From: JBCBJZ01 sp038522635
GTDB lineage: Bacteria; Pseudomonadota; Alphaproteobacteria; Rhizobiales; Hyphomicrobiaceae
DNA: 15,657 nt
NCBI GenBank assembly: GCA_038522635.1
Contig: JBCBJZ010000087.1
Span: 1-15,657, forward strand
Direction: 5' to 3'
Positions within the stretch are counted from its first letter, which is position 1. Each line of letters begins with the position of its first letter. Shown here one piece after another: positions 1-7,089 of this stretch. Position numbers and translations under genes: made by a program. The notes beneath the pieces were generated by a model. That model was not told where the DNA came from and ran no database searches. It saw only the letters and a list, made by a program, of their open reading frames with translations.

Positions 1-3000
1 GCTGTACCGTCTGTGGTGTCGCCAACAACGCCTGCGTTGTCCGGCAAGGTAACAGCAAACCCCGTCGCTGTGATCACGATCGTGGCGCCCGTGATCTCAT
101 TGCTATCGCCGTCGTAGACTTTCAGATTGAGGTCGGCCGCCGTGGTCGTGCCGCTCGGCGCACCGCCGCCCGGCACCTCAAGGTCGGTCGCGAACGTATC
201 GGAAATCGTCACGTCCCAGGCATCGTCTGCGCCGGTGTTTTCGACCACGATCGCGAATTTGACGAGATCGCCGTCCGAGACGTGATCAAGGTTGGCGTTG
301 GTCTCGTTGAAGCGATCGACTGCGCCGGTGAAGGGTGCAGCGGTTGCGGCTTCACCGGGGCTTTCCCAGGTCACACCATTGCCCAGGCTGCTGGAGAAGG
401 AGGGATGGGAGTCGGTGTTGCTGGTCGAGACGACCGCCTTGCGCAACTGCAATTCGGGCGACAGGCGCGTCGCGGTGACGCTTGAGAACTCTTGCAGCGT
501 TTGCGCCTGTGATGTCCGCGAGAGCACCCAGGCCTGGTTCTCGACATCGCTGCCGTCGGCTACACCGAAGTCGAGCGCGCGCACGGTGTAGAACACATCC
601 ACCGTCGTCGCCTGATGGTCGGTGCGGTCAAAGTCCCCGAAGTCCAGTTCGAAAAACTCAGCCACCGGGTCGTGGACCACCTGGGGCACGTCCGCCTGGG
701 TATAGACGCTGGTGTCGACGTTGACGTGCAGGTTGTGGTTGGTGCCGAACTTGATCTCGTTCTCACCGGGGATGGTGTTGTTGAGGTTGCCCGCGTCGGT
801 GGGGTTGGCAATCACCGACAGCGACGAGAAATCGAAGTGCGAGAAGTCCCCGTAGTCGCGCAGTCGGAATTGCTCCGCATCCGCGATCGGCATGTTGAGC
901 GTGACCCGGTAGGTGACGAGATCGCCGGCCTCGAACTGATCGCCGTGCGTGGTGGAACCGTTGACCGCGAAGACCACTTTGGTGATGTCCACATCGCCAA
1001 CGCGAATGCCCGCTGACCCGTCGTCTGAGACTTCCGTTGAGGTCCCCGTCGAAGCGCGGTGGGTGACATCGCCGGTGACGGTGGCGCGGTTCGACATCCG
1101 GTCGCCGAGATCAACGCTCAAGTTCGTATCGGGCGAGACTTGGGTGGTGCGGTAGGCTTCCAGGATGCGGGTCTGAAAGACGATACGGACCTCAGATTCG
1201 TCCGTAATCGTGGTGTCGCCTGAAGCGAACAGGTCGCCCGTGATCACCTCCCCCGTCTCATCGGTGAAGTCGAACTGAACGGACGTCGTGCCATCCGCGT
1301 TTTCCGTGACGGTGAAGTTTGGCGCGGTCCACGTGCGCAAACCGCCAGTGCCCGTCACCAGCGTCATCCCGGTGGTGCTGAACGCGCCGTTGCTGGTGGC
1401 GCCGTTCTCCTGGATCGACCAGGTTGGCGCAAACGTATCGACGAACTCCTGGCCGTCGCTGAACACATCGTCGATGACGATGTTGTCGAGTTCAAAAAAG
1501 TCTGAGACCTGGAACTTGATCTGCCACTGCAACAGGTCGTCCGGCGCGGGGATGCCATCGATCTCGTTGATGCTGTCGTTGTCGGTGTCCTGGTCGATCA
1601 ACGTCACCGACTTTTGCAGGGCAACGGATTTACCAGCGATTGTGGCGTCCGACCCATCCTGGTCATCGGTGCCGAAGCTCGCGTCGGTGCCGACGTCGAA
1701 AGTGAAGGTTTCGGCCGGCACGTCGCCGGTGATGACGCTCTCGTTGAGGATGTCGACCGGGTTGCCGGGCGTAGGCACCACGAGGTTGCCGGAAGAATCT
1801 CTGTCGGCGATGAACGCCTGATAGGTGATTGCCAGATCGACAGGTGCCGCGAGCCCGTTATGGCCATCGGCGATCGTGAAGGTGAAATTGTTGTCGCTCG
1901 TCGGGTTGGCCTGGCCGGCCAGGGGCAGATCCGTGATCGTGATGTCGTAGCTGCCGACGGTCACCGTGTGCGGCAGATCGCTCGTCGGATCGAGGGCGGG
2001 GATGTTGACGCCGTTGATGGCCAGTGTGCCATCCACAAACGCGAGCGCATCGGCCATCACGTCGTTGACGACCAGATCATCGAACGCAAGTCCGCCCTCC
2101 AGATCAACGTTGATCGTGTAGGTCAGCGGATGCGAAGGGCCTGACACGTTTTCCGAACTGGAATCTTCGCCCTGCACCGTCTTGAGGATCGTTGCCGGCG
2201 TCGCTTCCGTGTTCGCCGATGTGAGACCCGCCTGGTGGTTGCCCGTGATAAAGCCACCTGAGGCGCGGAACTGCGTCGTGTCGCCCAAGGCCAGCGTGTC
2301 GCTGAGGGCCGTGGTGATCTGCAAAGCCGGCGGCACATCCGCGCCCGTCACCTCCAACAGCGGCAGGCGGTAGACGTACAGCGTTGCGTTCTCGAAGCCG
2401 CTCCCCTGCGGCAGCGCGTCGCCGGTGATCGGATGCGTCGCGGTGCTGTTGCCGCTCGCATCGTAGACGATCGGCGTTTCGGAGAGCACATCGCCGCCGC
2501 CAAAGCTGGCGCTGGACGGTGCATCCGCCGTCGCGGGCATCCACACATTCACATAAGGGAATTCGGCCACCTCATTGGGGTCGCCGGTATTATCCACATT
2601 CACGCTGAAGGTGAAGTCCGTGCCGCGAATGGCGCCATCAGGAACGCCCGTGAGCGTGACGTTGGCGCCAACGGCGAGCGTGCTCTGCCAGCTTTCTGCG
2701 CGAATATACTCGGCCTCAACGTGGCCGATGGTCCGCTCAAGATCCCAATCACCGCCCAAATCCGCATGGCCGGTCACATCATCCGATGCCGCAATATCGG
2801 CACCCGTGAGGTCCGCAAGTAGCTCTGCAGCCCGCGCGCCTGCCACCCCTTGGCCGAAATCACAACCGTAAATCAGAATGTCGCCGTTTTCAGAAAGCGC
2901 CGCCCCGATCTGCCGGAAGCTTTCCGCGTGGGCCCCTTCGATTGACGTTGCGTCCACCACCCCGTTACCGAGGATCATCTGGCCATCATCACCGTGCGCA

Positions 3001-3641
3001 AGAATATGGATCGCCGCGATATCATTGCGCCCGTCAAGCGCTTGGGCCATCTGTGCCACGCCGTCGCTTTGGGCGTCGATCATTACGATTTCGGCGGCGG
3101 GATCGATCGCGCTGAGCAATTGCGCGACGTTATCCACGCGGCTGTCGATAAAGACCATTTCGACCTGGTCGGCCGAGCGCGGTTCCAAACCGGCAGCAAG
3201 CGCCTGCACGTCCGCAACGCGGTCAGCCGTGGCATTGCCGTTGGCGGCTTCACCCGCGTCCGCCTGGGCCTGCATGGCTTCCGCGGCCTGCTGCTCGGCC
3301 ACCTGGTCGGCCGCCGCAGCTGCCGTGTCACCGGCCGCAGCGTCGAACACGATGCGCGGTTCAAGCGCCAACATGCTTGCCGCGGTCAGGCGCTTTGAGC
3401 TTTGCGCGGTGGTATCGCGCGGTTTACCGCCAGCCCGCGTTTTTGTCAGGCTTGATTTGGCCGCGCCGACGCGCTTCGCCATCTGCCGCCCGGTGGCTCG
3501 CCATGTCCGTTTCGATGCGACATAAACCGCCAGAGCTGAATACGAAGCGCGGGACATAAGCATGGCAAAGAGGGTGCGAAGACCATCCTTTTGCAGGCCA
3601 GTTTGCAACTTCGGCAGACGCCATCGGGGGTCATTCAGCAT
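1..3641 (-). CDS. Giant DUF4347 / isopeptide-repeat surface protein, N-terminal part (runs off left edge)
   Basis: One minus-strand frame stays open for 1213 codons, from ATG at 3641 to the left edge, so the C-terminus is missing. The start is chosen because GGAG lies 6 nt upstream. Residues 1-90 are basic with no clear Sec signal. LEPRIVFDAAA at about 93-103 resembles the LEPR-XLL motif near the N-terminus of very large bacterial surface proteins. An Ala/Gln-rich linker follows. A DUF4347 domain spans about 160-313, with IHILAHGDDG (His216) and LIYGCDFG (Cys260), ending in GGDWDLE. From about 320 onward come beta-rich Thr/Asp/Val repeats of DUF11/isopeptide type, each opening with a Lys segment (Lys487, 677, 888 and 1068) and carrying a D-x-V/I-x-D/S-D strand. 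Probable role: secreted or surface adhesin, perhaps exported by a type I system encoded elsewhere. Function and export route are inferences from family architecture. Confidence 0.88.
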   Translation of the reverse strand, partial: MLNDPRWRLPKLQTGLQKDGLRTLFAMLMSRASYSALAVYVASKRTWRATGRQMAKRVGAAKSSLTKTRAGGKPRDTTAQSSKRLTAASMLALEPRIVFDAAAGDTAAAAADQVAEQQAAEAMQAQADAGEAANGNATADRVADVQALAAGLEPRSADQVEMVFIDSRVDNVAQLLSAIDPAAEIVMIDAQSDGVAQMAQALDGRNDIAAIHILAHGDDGQMILGNGVVDATSIEGAHAESFRQIGAALSENGDILIYGCDFGQGVAGARAAELLADLTGADIAASDDVTGHADLGGDWDLERTIGHVEAEYIRAESWQSTLAVGANVTLTGVPDGAIRGTDFTFSVNVDNTGDPNEVAEFPYVNVWMPATADAPSSASFGGGDVLSETPIVYDASGNSTATHPITGDALPQGSGFENATLYVYRLPLLEVTGADVPPALQITTALSDTLALGDTTQFRASGGFITGNHQAGLTSANTEATPATILKTVQGEDSSSENVSGPSHPLTYTINVDLEGGLAFDDLVVNDVMADALAFVDGTLAINGVNIPALDPTSDLPHTVTVGSYDITITDLPLAGQANPTSDNNFTFTIADGHNGLAAPVDLAITYQAFIADRDSSGNLVVPTPGNPVDILNESVITGDVPAETFTFDVGTDASFGTDDQDGSDATIAGKSVALQKSVTLIDQDTDNDSINEIDGIPAPDDLLQWQIKFQVSDFFELDNIVIDDVFSDGQEFVDTFAPTWSIQENGATSNGAFSTTGMTLVTGTGGLRTWTAPNFTVTENADGTTSVQFDFTDETGEVITGDLFASGDTTITDESEVRIVFQTRILEAYRTTQVSPDTNLSVDLGDRMSNRATVTGDVTHRASTGTSTEVSDDGSAGIRVGDVDITKVVFAVNGSTTHGDQFEAGDLVTYRVTLNMPIADAEQFRLRDYGDFSHFDFSSLSVIANPTDAGNLNNTIPGENEIKFGTNHNLHVNVDTSVYTQADVPQVVHDPVAEFFELDFGDFDRTDHQATTVDVFYTVRALDFGVADGSDVENQAWVLSRTSQAQTLQEFSSVTATRLSPELQLRKAVVSTSNTDSHPSFSSSLGNGVTWESPGEAATAAPFTGAVDRFNETNANLDHVSDGDLVKFAIVVENTGADDAWDVTISDTFATDLEVPGGGAPSGTTTAADLNLKVYDGDSNEITGATIVITATGFAVTLPDNAGVVGDTTDGT

Positions 3642-3800
3642 CGTCAACTCCAGAGCGGACGGTTTTCGGATGTTATGTCAGCAGTGCATCAATCCTTTAT
3701 TGAGGTTAATAGTTGGTTTTCGTGATCTACCTTGGAACAATAATTCAGATATACGGTACGCCGGCTTAAGGGCGGACCCCTAATAAACCATAGCAGAAAC

Positions 3801-3816
3801 GCCTCATATTTGAGGC
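3801..3816. repeat. Short inverted repeat GCCTCA-TATT-TGAGGC
   Basis: A perfect 6-bp inverted repeat with a 4-nt loop lies in the AT-rich half of the divergent region. It is not followed by a T-run on either strand, so it is more likely a protein-binding site than a terminator. Assignment is tentative. Confidence 0.4.
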
Positions 3817-3851
3817 ATCCCCGCCTTGCATGTCATAGATTTAATGATCAG

Positions 3852-3881
3852 TTGAATGCACATGGCGAAACGAAACATAAT
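3852..3881 (+). promoter_or_regulatory. Candidate sigma70-like promoter for the phn operon
   Basis: TTGAAT (3852-3857), an 18-bp spacer and CATAAT (3876-3881) match the -35/-10 consensus at 4/6 and 5/6 positions. The predicted transcription start, near 3888, would leave a leader of about 260 nt before phnC. The -10 box lies inside the left arm of the large inverted repeat at 3864-3932, so a protein bound there could block this promoter. Sequence match only. Confidence 0.42.
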
Positions 3882-3932
3882 CGGCAGGGAGCGGGCGAGA
3901 AGCCTGCGGACCGGTTATGTTCGTGTTTCGCC
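3864..3932. repeat. Large imperfect inverted repeat, possible operator or leader hairpin
   Basis: GGCGAAAC (3864-3871) pairs with GTTTCGCC (3925-3932). GAA (3872-3874) pairs with TTC (3920-3922), CATAA (3876-3880) with TTATG (3915-3919), CGG (3882-3884) with CCG (3911-3913), and CAGG (3885-3888) with CCTG (3903-3906). Only small bulges interrupt the arms, and the central loop is 14 nt. The structure could work as two inverted half-sites for a dimeric regulator or, if transcribed, as a stable leader hairpin. It is not followed by a T-tract. Confidence 0.65.
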
Positions 3933-3937
3933 TATTC

Positions 3938-3951
3938 CGTGTCATGACACG
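3938..3951. promoter_or_regulatory. 14-bp perfect palindrome, possible operator
   Basis: CGTGTCATGACACG is a perfect 14-bp palindrome six bases right of the large inverted repeat and about 200 bp upstream of phnC. Such palindromes are typical dimeric regulator sites. It contains TGTCA but lacks the direct-repeat layout of a PHO box. The cognate regulator is unknown, and no regulator gene is in the window. Confidence 0.4.
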
Positions 3952-4105
3952 ATCGCGCCGCTGCGGACCTGAAACGCCCGGCCGCAAGCCAACACCAACA
4001 CGCCCAAACGCGCACCGTTAGCCGGCTCCCGCACGGCCGGACCAGCAACCACCGCACGCCGGCGCGCTCCGCAACCCGGGCGCCTCAAAGCTGATAAAAA
4101 AGTGC

Positions 4106-4119
4106 AACACAGCTCTGTT
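4106..4119. promoter_or_regulatory. Near-palindrome AACAcAGCTcTGTT upstream of phnC
   Basis: This 14-bp near-perfect palindrome (one mismatched symmetric pair) lies 28 bp before the phnC start, between the candidate promoter and the ribosome-binding site. It could be an operator in the leader. No regulator is identified, and chance occurrence is possible. Confidence 0.25.
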
Positions 4120-4147
4120 AGTCCCGCACCAACCTGAGGGGTCCGCG

Positions 4148-4951
4148 ATGCTTGAAGTGAAAACGCTGCGTAAAGAGTTTAGCTCGGTCGTGGCGGTCGA
4201 CGACGTAAGCTTGACCATTGAAAAAGGTCAGATGATCGGCGTCATCGGCCGGTCGGGCGCCGGAAAATCGACGCTACTGCGCATCCTCAATCGCTTGACC
4301 GACGCAACCTCCGGAGAGGTTCTGCTGGACGGCCGCGATATCCTCAAACTGAAGGGATCACGCAAGCTCGCCTGGCAACGGCGCTGCGCGATGATTTTCC
4401 AACAGTTCAACTTGGTGCCCCGGCTCGACGTTTTAACAAACGTCATCCTTGGCCGGCTTAACCACCAGTCGACGCTGCGCTCTGCGCTAAAATTCTTCAC
4501 CCAGAAGGAGCGGCATGACGCGCTCGTACTGCTCGACCGCTTCGGCGTTGCCGCCACCGCTCTGCAGCGGGCCGAGACGCTGTCGGGCGGTCAACAGCAG
4601 CGCGTGGCCATCTGTCGCGCGATGATGCAGCAGCCCGAAATCGTTCTTGCGGATGAACCGATCGCATCCCTCGACCCGCTCAACGCGCGGCTGGTGATGG
4701 AAGCGCTGCGCTCGATCAATCTGGAAGAAAAGATCACCGTGATCTGCAACCTCCACACGCTCGATACCGCGCGCACCTACTGCGACCGCGTGGTGGGCAT
4801 GCGCGATGGCCGCGTCGTCTTCGATGACCATCCGCGCGCGCTGAGCGATGCCATGGCGCGCGACATCTACGGCGCGGAGGCCGACGAGGCGTTCGAGGGC
4901 AGCATCACGTCCACCACTTTGGGGGCCACCCCAAGAGTTGCTGCCGAGTAG
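4148..4951 (+). CDS. phnC: Phosphonate-type ABC transporter ATP-binding protein PhnC
   Basis: This is the cytoplasmic ATPase that powers the PhnCDE importer. The 267 residues match usual PhnC length. Visible motifs are Walker A GRSGAGKST (34-42), Q-loop glutamine in FQQFN (84-88), ABC signature LSGGQQQR (145-152), Walker B EIVLADEP with catalytic Glu170, D-loop SLDP (174-177) and switch His203 in NLHTLD. The start is supported by GAGGGG 6 nt upstream. It is the first gene of the operon, with phnD 68 bp downstream. PhnC-specific resemblance covers the whole length, including the MIFQQFNLVPRLDVLTNVI region. Related ATPases serve phosphite and hypophosphite systems, so the transported compound is not fixed by this gene. 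Confidence 0.92.
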   Translation: MLEVKTLRKEFSSVVAVDDVSLTIEKGQMIGVIGRSGAGKSTLLRILNRLTDATSGEVLLDGRDILKLKGSRKLAWQRRCAMIFQQFNLVPRLDVLTNVILGRLNHQSTLRSALKFFTQKERHDALVLLDRFGVAATALQRAETLSGGQQQRVAICRAMMQQPEIVLADEPIASLDPLNARLVMEALRSINLEEKITVICNLHTLDTARTYCDRVVGMRDGRVVFDDHPRALSDAMARDIYGAEADEAFEGSITSTTLGATPRVAAE

Positions 4952-4970
4952 CAAGAAACTGCCGGCGGCA

Positions 4971-5001
4971 GAACCGCAGCGCCTCACCGCACAAGCGCTG
5001 C
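4971..5001 (+). other. Two small inverted repeats in the phnC-phnD gap
   Basis: CTGCC-GGC-GGCAG starts near 4969, and GCAGCGC (4976-4982) pairs with GCGCTGC (4995-5001). The second arm ends six bases before the phnD Shine-Dalgarno AGGAG (5007-5011). The two stems partly compete. They could stabilise the mRNA 5' of phnD or modulate its translation, but the evidence is only pairing potential. Confidence 0.25.
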
Positions 5002-5019
5002 TTCTTAGGAGAAAGACGC

Positions 5020-5985
5020 ATGTTCCGTACTTCACTGCGCGTGTTGACCGCCGTCGGCGCCGTGGCTCTTGCCACCAACGCCATGGCCGGCAAAAAGATC
5101 GAGTACACCGGTCCGAAAATGGACCTGTCGAAAGTCCAAAAGGAATTCCGCATCGGTTTCCTGGGCGATGAAGCCGCACAAGACATCCTGACCCGTAACG
5201 CCTGCCTGAAGGGCTACGTGGAAGCGGCCTACGGCGTGCCCGCCAAAATGTTCACGTTCAAGGACTACGCCGGCACCATGCAGTCCATGATCGGTGGCAA
5301 CCTCGACTACGCATGGTTTGGCTCATCAGGCTACGCGGGCATCTACCTGCAGAACAAAGATGCCGTCGTTCCGGTTCTGACCCGCATGCAGCCCACCGGC
5401 GACACGGGCTACTATTCGGTGATGGTCGCACGCAAAGACAGCGGCATCAAAACGCTCGCCGACACCAAAGGTAAGAACCTGGGCTTCGCCGATCCGAACT
5501 CGACGTCCGGCTACCTGATCCCTTCAATCGAGTTGGTCGAGAAAATCGGCAAACTCGAAACGTTCTACAAGTCCACGAAATTCATGGGCGGCCATGAGAA
5601 CGGCGTGCTCGGCGTGCTGAACAAAGACGTCGACGTGGCTGTGACCTGGGTGTCGGGCGTCGGCGAGTGGAACAAGGGTTACACCTCAGGCAACCTGCGC
5701 AAGATGGTCGACAAAGGCATCTTGAACATGGACGACATCGTCCAGGTTTGGTCGTCGAAACTGATCCCGAACGGCCCGATCGTGATGCCGAAGAGCCTGC
5801 CGGAAGAAGCCCGCAAAGTCATGGTTGGCTTGAAGCAGTGGATCCTCAAGAACGATCCCAAGTGTAACGAGAACATCGCCAACGGGATCGTCAAAGCTTG
5901 GATCCCCGTTGACCACTCGTTCTACGAAGTGATCGTCAAGGCACGCAAGGCCAAGATCGAAGCGAAGAAGAAGAAGACCAACTAA
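5020..5985 (+). CDS. phnD: Phosphonate-type ABC transporter periplasmic binding protein PhnD
   Basis: This is the periplasmic receptor that captures the ligand and hands it to the two permeases. The 321-residue product begins with a Sec signal peptide (FRTSLR, then a hydrophobic stretch, likely cut after AMA at residue 23). The family core follows: DYAGTMQSM (82-90), DYAWFGSSGYAG (96-107), and the PhnD hallmark GFADPNSTSGYLIP (155-168), which in known members contacts the phosphonate oxygens. GGHENGVLGVLNKDVDVA (190-207) and SKLIPNGPIVM come next. The C-terminus is strongly lysine-rich (KAKIEAKKKKTN). AGGAG 8 nt upstream supports the start. A strong hairpin terminator follows the stop, consistent with binding protein made in excess over the permeases. 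Phosphite- and hypophosphite-binding relatives share this fold, so ligand identity is uncertain. Confidence 0.93.
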   Translation: MFRTSLRVLTAVGAVALATNAMAGKKIEYTGPKMDLSKVQKEFRIGFLGDEAAQDILTRNACLKGYVEAAYGVPAKMFTFKDYAGTMQSMIGGNLDYAWFGSSGYAGIYLQNKDAVVPVLTRMQPTGDTGYYSVMVARKDSGIKTLADTKGKNLGFADPNSTSGYLIPSIELVEKIGKLETFYKSTKFMGGHENGVLGVLNKDVDVAVTWVSGVGEWNKGYTSGNLRKMVDKGILNMDDIVQVWSSKLIPNGPIVMPKSLPEEARKVMVGLKQWILKNDPKCNENIANGIVKAWIPVDHSFYEVIVKARKAKIEAKKKKTN

Positions 5986-6004
5986 GTTGGTGTTCGCACA
6001 CGAG

Positions 6005-6035
6005 CCGGCGGGACCTTGTCCCGCCGGTTTCGTTT
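6005..6035 (+). terminator. Intrinsic terminator/attenuator between phnD and phnE1
   Basis: CCGGCGGGAC (6005-6014), loop CTT and GTCCCGCCGG (6018-6027) form a perfect 10-bp GC-rich stem followed by TTTCGTTT. It lies 19 bp after the phnD stop and upstream of the permease genes on the same strand. Incomplete termination here would lower permease expression relative to PhnD. Confidence 0.8.
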
Positions 6036-6225
6036 GAGCAGCGTCCTCTTGCGGCCAGCTCCGCTAAAGCGCGTTCAAGCTGCTCACACGCATCGACCGA
6101 TGAGCCACAGCGCCGCCTCGGACAAAAGTCACCTGTCGGCTTGCACACAGTGCCGTTTGCCCGCTCCCCACGTTCGCCTGCAACCAAGTTCGCGCCACCA
6201 AGTTGCCAGCCCCAGATCCCCCGCC

Positions 6226-7089
6226 ATGACCACCACCTCAGCACCCCTACCCCAGCATCTTGAAGCGCTTGAAACGCAGCTCCACCAGATGGAGCGCCAG
6301 CGGCTGATCTACACGCTCATCGGCATCGCTGCTGTGGTGATCGTCGCCTACACCGGCATCCGCATGGCCGAAGAGCACAACGCGGGCAGCTTCTGGCGCG
6401 GTATCGATAACTTCTTCGATTATCCGGCCGACATGATTTCGGAAGCGTGGGCCGCCGGGTGGGACTGGCCACCGCTTCTCGTCAAATTCTTCCCGGCGCT
6501 TCTTGAAACCTTCAACATGGCGCTGCTTTCGACGTTTCTCGGCTTCTGCTTCGCTGTCGTCTTGAGTTGTTTTGCAAGCGCCAACCTGATCTCGAGCCCC
6601 TGGATCGTTCAGGGCGTACGCCGCTTCCTCGACCTCACGCGTTCATTCCCGGAGCTCGTGATCGCGATGATCTTCCTCTACCTGATGGGGAAGAACGAGC
6701 TGCCGGCCATCATCGCCATCACCATCCATACTACGGGCGCGCTCGGCAAACTCTTCTCCGAAGCGATCGAGAACGTGGATATGAAGCCGCTCGATGGTCT
6801 GCAGTCGGTCGGCGCGCCCTGGCTGAAGCGTGTCCGCTTTGCGGTGCTGCCGCAGGTGCTGCCGCTGTTCTTCTCCTACGCGCTGCTGCGCCTTGAGATC
6901 AACGTGCGCGCTTCAACGATCCTCGGCTTCGTGGGCGCAGGCGGCATCGGCGAAGCGCTTTCCGCCGTTATCCAGTGGAACTACGGCGATGAGATCACCG
7001 CCATCATGGTGCTGCTGATCGCCACCATCACGATGCTCGACTACCTCTCCAGTTTCATTCGCAAACGTCTGATCGGGGTGCACCCATGA
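6226..7089 (+). CDS. phnE: Phosphonate-type ABC transporter permease PhnE (first)
   Basis: This is an inner-membrane permease subunit of the importer. An upstream in-frame ATG at 6016 lies inside the terminator hairpin and would add 70 residues unlike a permease, so the ATG at 6226 is preferred. It gives 287 residues, normal for PhnE, though its ribosome-binding site is weak. The first membrane segment is about 28-46 (LIYTLIGIAAVVIVAY). The permease core begins near 95 (FNMALLSTFLGFCFAVVLS). The cytoplasmic EAA loop that docks with PhnC is 179-212 (EAIENVDMKPLDG, ending in VLPQVLP). GFVGAGGIGEAL (234-245) is a typical PhnE motif. Its stop overlaps the start of the next permease (ATGA), which implies translational coupling. 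It probably forms a heterodimer with that protein. Confidence 0.9.
   Translation: MTTTSAPLPQHLEALETQLHQMERQRLIYTLIGIAAVVIVAYTGIRMAEEHNAGSFWRGIDNFFDYPADMISEAWAAGWDWPPLLVKFFPALLETFNMALLSTFLGFCFAVVLSCFASANLISSPWIVQGVRRFLDLTRSFPELVIAMIFLYLMGKNELPAIIAITIHTTGALGKLFSEAIENVDMKPLDGLQSVGAPWLKRVRFAVLPQVLPLFFSYALLRLEINVRASTILGFVGAGGIGEALSAVIQWNYGDEITAIMVLLIATITMLDYLSSFIRKRLIGVHP

Larger units (their letters stand above)
3642..4147. other. Divergent intergenic control region
   Basis: About 506 bp separate the minus-strand giant protein gene from plus-strand phnC. The left 250 bp are AT-richer than the rest of the window, and the last 200 bp return to high GC. No credible gene is present: the short plus-strand frame starting at 3562 overlaps the adhesin gene antisense and has no family features. 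The region contains a sigma70-like promoter, a large imperfect inverted repeat and three short palindromes, listed separately. No convincing promoter for the giant gene was found. Confidence 0.7.

Noticed and set aside
2878..3525. Plus-strand open frame of 215 codons opposite the giant protein gene
   Set aside because: It is an antisense shadow of the DUF4347 region, rich in Ser/Ala with no family features. The minus-strand frame carries clear domain motifs.
3562..3783. Plus-strand small gene of 73 codons
   Set aside because: It overlaps the start of the giant gene on the opposite strand, has no ribosome-binding site, and its composition does not resemble a protein family.
3663..3850. PHO box in the divergent region (TGTCA-like words near 3675 and 3830)
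   Set aside because: Only single half-site matches were seen. The second half-site at 11-nt spacing is absent in both places.
6016..6225. 70-residue N-terminal extension of the first permease
   Set aside because: Its ATG lies in the loop of the phnD terminator hairpin. The translated extension is Arg/Ser/His-rich and does not resemble PhnE.
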